Origin: DATKNA01 sp963755755
Lineage (GTDB): Bacteria; Actinomycetota; Actinomycetes; Actinomycetales; Kineosporiaceae
Direction of reading: 5' to 3'
Assembly: GCA_963755755.1 (NCBI GenBank)
Contig: CAVWLJ010000010.1
Location: 372,001 to 436,000, forward strand
Length of the DNA stretch: 64,000 nt
Shown here: positions 60,101 to 64,000 of the stretch, in pieces
Position numbering within the stretch: position 1 is the stretch's first letter
Layout of the letters: each line of letters opens with the position of its first letter
Made by a program: the position numbers and the translations under genes
Notes under the pieces: generated by a model
The model's input: the letters and a program-made list of their open reading frames with translations, nothing else
The model's database searches: none
Told to the model about the DNA's origin: nothing

Positions 60101-61428
60101 TGTACCTCGTGGGCGTGCTCGTCGTCGTGCTCGGAGTGGTCTTCTCGATCGCGCTGCACGAGATCGGGCACCTCGTGCCGGCCAAACGCTTCGGCGTGAA
60201 GTGCACCCAGTACATGGTCGGGTTCGGCCCCACGGTGTGGTCGAAGCGGGTGGGCGAGACCGAGTACGGCGTCAAGGCGATCCCCCTGGGCGGGTACGTC
60301 CGGATGATCGGGATGTTCCCGCCGAGGGCCGACGGCAGCCGCCGCCCGGACCGGATGGGGCGCTGGGCGACGCTGGCGGAGCAGGCCCGGCAGGACGCGG
60401 CCCGCGAGGTGCGCCCCGAGGACGCCGGCCGGCTGTTCTACCAGCGCTCGGTGCCGAAGCGCGTGGTCATCATGCTCGGCGGCCCGGTGATGAACCTGGT
60501 GCTGGCCGTCGTCCTGCTCGCGATCATCGTCTGCGGTTTCGGTCTCCCGCAGACCACCCCGGTGGTGTCCGAGGTCAGCACGTGCATCCCGTCGGTGACC
60601 CAGCCGGCCCGGGCCTGCGCTCCCGGTGACCCGGCGGCGCCCGCCGCCGCCAGCGGCCTGAAGGCCGGGGACGAGATCGTGCGGTTCAACGGCCGGCCCG
60701 TGACCGACTGGACGCAGGTGCAGCGCGAGATCCGGGCGAACACCGGGACGCCGGTGCAGATCGTCGTCCGCCGCGACGGGCAGCTGCAGACCTTCACGGT
60801 GAAGCCCGTCGTCACCCAGCGCCAGGTCCTGGACGCCGACGGGAACGGCGTGACCAACCCCAACGGCACGCCGAAGATGACCTCGGTGGGCTTCCTCGGG
60901 CTCTCCCCGACGCAGGAGCTGCAGCGGCAGTCCCCGCTCGTGCTGCCCGGGCTGGTCTGGGACGCCGTGCGCCAGACGGCGGCCGTCGTCGTCGCCATCC
61001 CCGCGAAGATGGTCAACATCGTCCAGTCCGCGGTCGGCGACGGTGCCCGTGACCCCAACGGGCCGATCAGCCTCGTCGGCATCGGCCGGGTGGCCGGTCA
61101 GGCGGCGAGCGCCGAGCCCGGCGGCGGCGGGCAGCCGGTGACCCTGGTCGATCGGTTCGTGACCCTGCTCTCGCTCATCGCGAGCCTGAACATCGCGCTG
61201 TTCGTGTTCAACCTCATCCCGCTGCTCCCGCTCGACGGCGGGCACGTCGCGGGCGCGCTCTGGGAGGGGCTGCGCCGGCAGATCGCGCGGTGGCGGCACC
61301 GGCCCGACCCGGGCCCGGTGGACATCGCCAAGGCGCTGCCGGTGGCCTACGGCGTCGCGAGCCTGCTCATCGGGATGTCGGTGCTGCTGATCTACGCGGA
61401 CATCGTCAACCCGGTGACCTTCGGCTGA
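60100..61428 (+). CDS. rseP: Site-2 intramembrane metalloprotease (RseP/Rip1 family)
   Basis: Cuts membrane-bound anti-sigma factors and other substrates within the bilayer; the mycobacterial counterpart is Rip1. 442 residues: zinc motif IALHEIGHLVPAKRFGVK at about 18-35, PLGGYVRMIGMFPP, a long periplasmic insert with a PDZ domain (about 170-250; GLKAGDEIVRFNGRPVTDW), and the third zinc ligand region NIALFVFNLIPLLPLDGGHV (LDGGH at about 380-384). ATG inside the dxr stop (TGATG). Order dxr-rseP-ispG is conserved in actinobacteria. Confidence 0.95.
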   Translation: MYLVGVLVVVLGVVFSIALHEIGHLVPAKRFGVKCTQYMVGFGPTVWSKRVGETEYGVKAIPLGGYVRMIGMFPPRADGSRRPDRMGRWATLAEQARQDAAREVRPEDAGRLFYQRSVPKRVVIMLGGPVMNLVLAVVLLAIIVCGFGLPQTTPVVSEVSTCIPSVTQPARACAPGDPAAPAAASGLKAGDEIVRFNGRPVTDWTQVQREIRANTGTPVQIVVRRDGQLQTFTVKPVVTQRQVLDADGNGVTNPNGTPKMTSVGFLGLSPTQELQRQSPLVLPGLVWDAVRQTAAVVVAIPAKMVNIVQSAVGDGARDPNGPISLVGIGRVAGQAASAEPGGGGQPVTLVDRFVTLLSLIASLNIALFVFNLIPLLPLDGGHVAGALWEGLRRQIARWRHRPDPGPVDIAKALPVAYGVASLLIGMSVLLIYADIVNPVTFG

Positions 61429-61479
61429 CGCCTCGGGTCCCGGCGCGTGGAGATCGTTGCCGAGCGGGATACTGATGGT

Positions 61480-62622
61480 GTGACCGTCAACCTCGGACTC
61501 CCCGCGCTGCCGCCCCCCGTTCTCGCACCCCGACGCAGGACCCGGCAGATCCGGGTCGGCAAGGTGCTCGTCGGCGGGGACGCCCCGGTCAGCGTGCAGT
61601 CCATGACGACGACGCTCACCGCCGACATCAACGCGACGCTGCAGCAGATCGCGGAGCTCACGGCGGCCGGTTGCGACATCGTCCGGGTGGCGTGCCCCAG
61701 CCAGGACGACGCGGAGGCGCTGCCCGCCATCGCGCGCAAGTCGCAGATCCCCGTCATCGCCGACATCCACTTCCAGCCCAAGTACGTCTTCGCCGCGATC
61801 GACGCCGGGTGCGCCGCCGTCCGGGTGAACCCGGGCAACATCCGGCAGTTCGACGACAAGGTCAAGGAGATCGCCCAGGCGGCCAAGGACGCCGGGGTGT
61901 CGCTGCGGATCGGCGTCAACGCCGGCTCGCTGGACCCGCGGCTGCTCGCGAAGTACGGCAAGGCGACGCCGGAGGCGCTCGTCGAGTCGGCGGTCTGGGA
62001 GGCGTCGCTGTTCGAGGAGCACGACTTCCACGACTTCAAGATCTCCGTGAAGCACAACGACCCGGTGGTGATGGTCCGGGCCTACGAGATGCTGGCGGAG
62101 CGCGGCGACTGGCCGCTGCACCTCGGCGTCACCGAGGCCGGTCCGGCGTTCCAGGGCACGATCAAGTCCTCCGTCGCCTTCGGCGCCCTGCTGGGCAAGG
62201 GGATCGGCGACACCATCCGGGTGTCGCTCTCGGCCCCGCCGGTCGAGGAGGTCAAGGTCGGCATCCAGATCCTCCAGTCGCTGAACCTGCGGCCGCGCAA
62301 GCTGGAGATCGTCTCCTGCCCGTCGTGCGGGCGAGCGCAGGTCGACGTCTACAAGCTCGCCGAGGAGGTCACCGCCGGGCTCGACGGCCTCGAGGTGCCG
62401 CTGCGGGTCGCCGTCATGGGCTGCGTCGTCAACGGACCGGGCGAGGCGCGGGAGGCTGACCTCGGCGTCGCGTCCGGCAACGGCAAGGGGCAGATCTTCG
62501 TCCGCGGCCAGGTGGTCAAGACCGTGCCGGAGTCGCAGATCGTCGAGACCCTCATCGAGGAGGCCATGCGCCTCGCGGAGGACGTGAGCGACGAGGGCTC
62601 GCCGGTGGTCTCCGTCAGCTGA
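61480..62622 (+). CDS. ispG: 4-hydroxy-3-methylbut-2-en-1-yl diphosphate synthase
   Basis: [4Fe-4S] enzyme of the MEP pathway (GcpE). 380 residues: TIM-barrel with RRRTRQIRVGKVLVGGDAPV, VSVQSMTTTLTADINATLQQ, VIADIHFQPKYVFAAIDAGC, VRVNPGNIRQFD, and the cluster-binding part with EIVSCPSCGRAQVD and VAVMGCVVNGPGEAREADLG (Cys ligands CxxC...C). GTG 61480 stands 6 bases after GATACT (61468-61473), so besides readthrough from dxr-rseP it may have a leaderless transcript of its own. GTG 61447 is an in-frame alternative. Length normal. Confidence 0.95.
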   Translation: MTVNLGLPALPPPVLAPRRRTRQIRVGKVLVGGDAPVSVQSMTTTLTADINATLQQIAELTAAGCDIVRVACPSQDDAEALPAIARKSQIPVIADIHFQPKYVFAAIDAGCAAVRVNPGNIRQFDDKVKEIAQAAKDAGVSLRIGVNAGSLDPRLLAKYGKATPEALVESAVWEASLFEEHDFHDFKISVKHNDPVVMVRAYEMLAERGDWPLHLGVTEAGPAFQGTIKSSVAFGALLGKGIGDTIRVSLSAPPVEEVKVGIQILQSLNLRPRKLEIVSCPSCGRAQVDVYKLAEEVTAGLDGLEVPLRVAVMGCVVNGPGEAREADLGVASGNGKGQIFVRGQVVKTVPESQIVETLIEEAMRLAEDVSDEGSPVVSVS

Positions 62623-62678
62623 GCGATCATGCGCGTGTGTGGTCGCGGGGAGGCGCCACCCTGGGTGAGGATGCGTGC

Positions 62679-63524
62679 GTGCTGCGATCCTCCGTGCGCG
62701 TCCTCGGGCGCCACGACGTCGACGAGGCGCTCGCCCTGTGCGCCCGCGACTCCGTCGCGAACCTGTTCGTCGCGTCGCGCCTGCACGCATCCCGGCAGCG
62801 CGGCGCGGGCGGCGAGTTCTGGGGCTGGTACGACGGGGGCGAGCTGCGCAGCCTGTGCTGGTCGGGTGCGAACCTGGTGCCCGTCGAGGCGACCGCGGAG
62901 GCCCTCGACGTCTTCGCGGACCGGGCCCGGCGGCAGGGCCGGCAGTGCTCCTCGATCGTCGGTCCGGCGGTCGCCGTCCTGAGCCTGTGGGATCAGCTCG
63001 AGCCGTTCTGGGGCCCGGCGCGCGACGTCCGGCCGGAGCAGCCGCTGATGGCGATCGACGGCCCGCCGCTCGTGCCGGCCGACCCGCTGGTGCGGACGAC
63101 GACGCCCGAGGACCTGCCCGTCGTCACCCCCGCCTGTGTCGCGATGTTCACCGAGGAGGTCGGCTACTCGCCGGTCGCGGCCGACGGCGGCGCGCTGTAC
63201 CACGCGCAGGTGGCGGGCCTGGTCTCCGCGGGTCGCTCGCTCGCCCGGATCGAGGAGGGCCTGCGCGGGCGGGAGGTCGTCTTCAAGGCCGAGCTCGGAT
63301 CGGTGATCCCCGAGGGCGCCCAGGTGCAGGGCGTCTGGGTCAACCCGCAGTACCGCGGGCGCGGCCTCGCGGCACCCGGCATGGCGGCGGTGGTCCGGAT
63401 CGTGCGCGCCCGGTTCGCGCCGTCCGTGTCGCTGTACGTGAACAGCTACAACGTGCGCGCCGTGCGGACCTACGAACGCGTCGGCTTCCGCCGCGTCGGC
63501 ACCTTCGCCACGATCCTCTTCTGA
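62679..63524 (+). CDS. DUF4081-GNAT family N-acetyltransferase
   Basis: 281 residues: an N-terminal DUF4081-like domain (about 5-120; DEALALCARDSVANLFVASR, GGEFWGWYDGGELRSLCWSG) and a C-terminal GNAT domain with the acetyl-CoA loop VQGVWVNPQYRGRGLAAPGM (about 220-239) and SLYVNSYNVRAVRTYERVGF. This combination regularly follows ispG in actinobacteria; the substrate is unknown. GTG 62679 stands 6 bases after GAGGAT (62667-62672), again leaderless; an upstream in-frame GTG at 62637 would add 14 residues. The adjacent downstream sequence is the convergent decayed gene. Confidence 0.85.
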   Translation: MLRSSVRVLGRHDVDEALALCARDSVANLFVASRLHASRQRGAGGEFWGWYDGGELRSLCWSGANLVPVEATAEALDVFADRARRQGRQCSSIVGPAVAVLSLWDQLEPFWGPARDVRPEQPLMAIDGPPLVPADPLVRTTTPEDLPVVTPACVAMFTEEVGYSPVAADGGALYHAQVAGLVSAGRSLARIEEGLRGREVVFKAELGSVIPEGAQVQGVWVNPQYRGRGLAAPGMAAVVRIVRARFAPSVSLYVNSYNVRAVRTYERVGFRRVGTFATILF

Positions 63525-64000
63525 TCACCCCGCCCGCCGTTCCCACGTCTCCCGCACCACCTCGCCCACCCACCCGGGCTCGAGGCCGCGGTCCATGCCG
63601 CCCTTGTGATCGCCGAGCGGACCGCAATCGGCCTACTCGCGCTCGGGCCGCCGGTATCCGCCCTGGTCCGGGTCGTCCTCCCGGTCCTCCTCTGCTGGTT
63701 GCGGTATGGCCGGCGATCATCCCACCGCTTGATCGCCAGGAGCGAGAGCTGTCGGCCTTCAGGGCGATCCGCGCTGCGGCTCGCCGAGGTCGTCGTGAAC
63801 GACCCCGATCGCCAGCGGCACCCGCTGCTGCGGACGGAAACCGTTGACTCCCGCGTCCAGCGCCACCGCCCGCAGCCCCGACTCGAACGGGTTCGCCGCC
63901 TCGCCGTCGGCCTCCATCGCGACGCGCAGGGCTGCGCGAGGCCAGGTCCTCGGCGCGAGCGCGCTCCCTCGACCAGGTCCTCCGACCGCAGGAGGCCTTC
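63525..64000 (-). pseudogene. Decayed gene with DUF559-like C-terminal remnant, running off the right edge
   Basis: No intact frame, but coding-like pieces occur in different minus-strand frames: ALRVAMEADGEAANPFESGL, RAVALDAGVNGFRPQQRVPL and AIGVVHDDLGEP at about 63960-63775, RIALKADSSRSW near 63765-63730, and PGWVGEVVRETWERRAG ending at a TGA complement at 63525-63527. The order resembles actinobacterial DUF559 (Vsr-like endonuclease fold) proteins, in which a 'xSxLExLLR...AGxPxPxxQ' segment, a 'DxxExLRIVLEADSFxxH' segment and a final 'PxWVxxVVR' helix follow one another. At least two frame breaks and stop codons between the pieces. The family link is by resemblance only; N-terminal part is outside the window. 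Confidence 0.45.

Noticed and set aside
58693..62790. A 1365-codon open frame on the minus strand opposite dxr-rseP-ispG
   Set aside because: It is a shadow of three highly conserved plus-strand genes; its translation is Arg/Asp/Val-rich without any domain, as expected for the complement of GC-rich codons.

Overview
The window is very GC-rich (roughly 70% or more) double-stranded chromosome from an actinobacterium. The order rpsP-khpA-rimM-trmD-rplS-lepB-lepB-rnhB ... DUF2469-yraN-comM-dprA-xerC-whiG ... rpsB-tsf-pyrH-frr-cdsA ... rlmN-DivIVA-repeat gene ... dxr-rseP-ispG-GNAT is the conserved actinobacterial translation/isoprenoid neighbourhood. WhiG, an F420-type PPOX protein, many GTG starts and leaderless genes fit that assignment. 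The family cannot be fixed from the sequence alone; dispersed TGATCATGCA palindromes recall Geodermatophilales/Frankiales/Pseudonocardiales-type genomes, but that is an impression.

Layout. 1-6.9 kb: tail of a membrane protein, then ribosomal protein S16, KhpA, RimM, TrmD, L19, two type I signal peptidases and RNase HII. 6.9-16.2 kb: an accessory block placed between rnhB and DUF2469, with a rhomboid-like/DUF2156 membrane protein, two-component genes (one intact kinase, one kinase that has lost its H and N boxes, two response regulators), an ABC exporter and a secreted AOC-barrel protein. 16.3-21.7 kb: DUF2469, YraN, ComM, DprA, XerC, WhiG. 21.8-23.9 kb, minus strand: M23 peptidase and a DapC-like aminotransferase. 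24.1-30.7 kb: S2, EF-Ts, UMP kinase, ribosome recycling factor and CdsA. 30.8-35.4 kb: phosphoketolase (minus), RlmN, DivIVA-repeat protein. 35.4-58.8 kb: a second accessory block between the DivIVA-repeat gene and dxr. It holds a PPOX protein, an acyl-CoA synthetase, an SDR, a PadR-linked drug-type ABC exporter, a Ca2+/H+ antiporter, a peptidoglycan-hydrolase-like protein and, at 44.6-57.7 kb, a polyamine uptake and catabolism cluster. 58.9-63.5 kb: Dxr, site-2 protease, IspG, GNAT. The right edge holds a decayed minus-strand gene.

How the genes work together. PotD-PotA-PotB-PotC would import putrescine or spermidine; the class III aminotransferase and the aldehyde dehydrogenase at 46.7 kb would convert putrescine to GABA, and the dehydrogenase at 56.2 kb would oxidise succinate semialdehyde to succinate. 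The AsnC/Lrp protein, encoded divergently from the aldehyde dehydrogenase, is the likely regulator; a 10-base sequence is shared by that divergent promoter region and the potD upstream region. A VOC protein and a saccharopine-dehydrogenase-like protein, translationally coupled to or following potC, are unassigned members.

Caveat. About twenty coding sequences or segments show single-base frame changes, nearly all in the +1 direction and in housekeeping as well as accessory genes (rpsP, comM, dprA, whiG, xfp, rlmN, drrA-like, the 46.7-kb dehydrogenase and others). This looks like assembly error rather than gene decay, and boundaries of those genes are given as frame-corrected spans.
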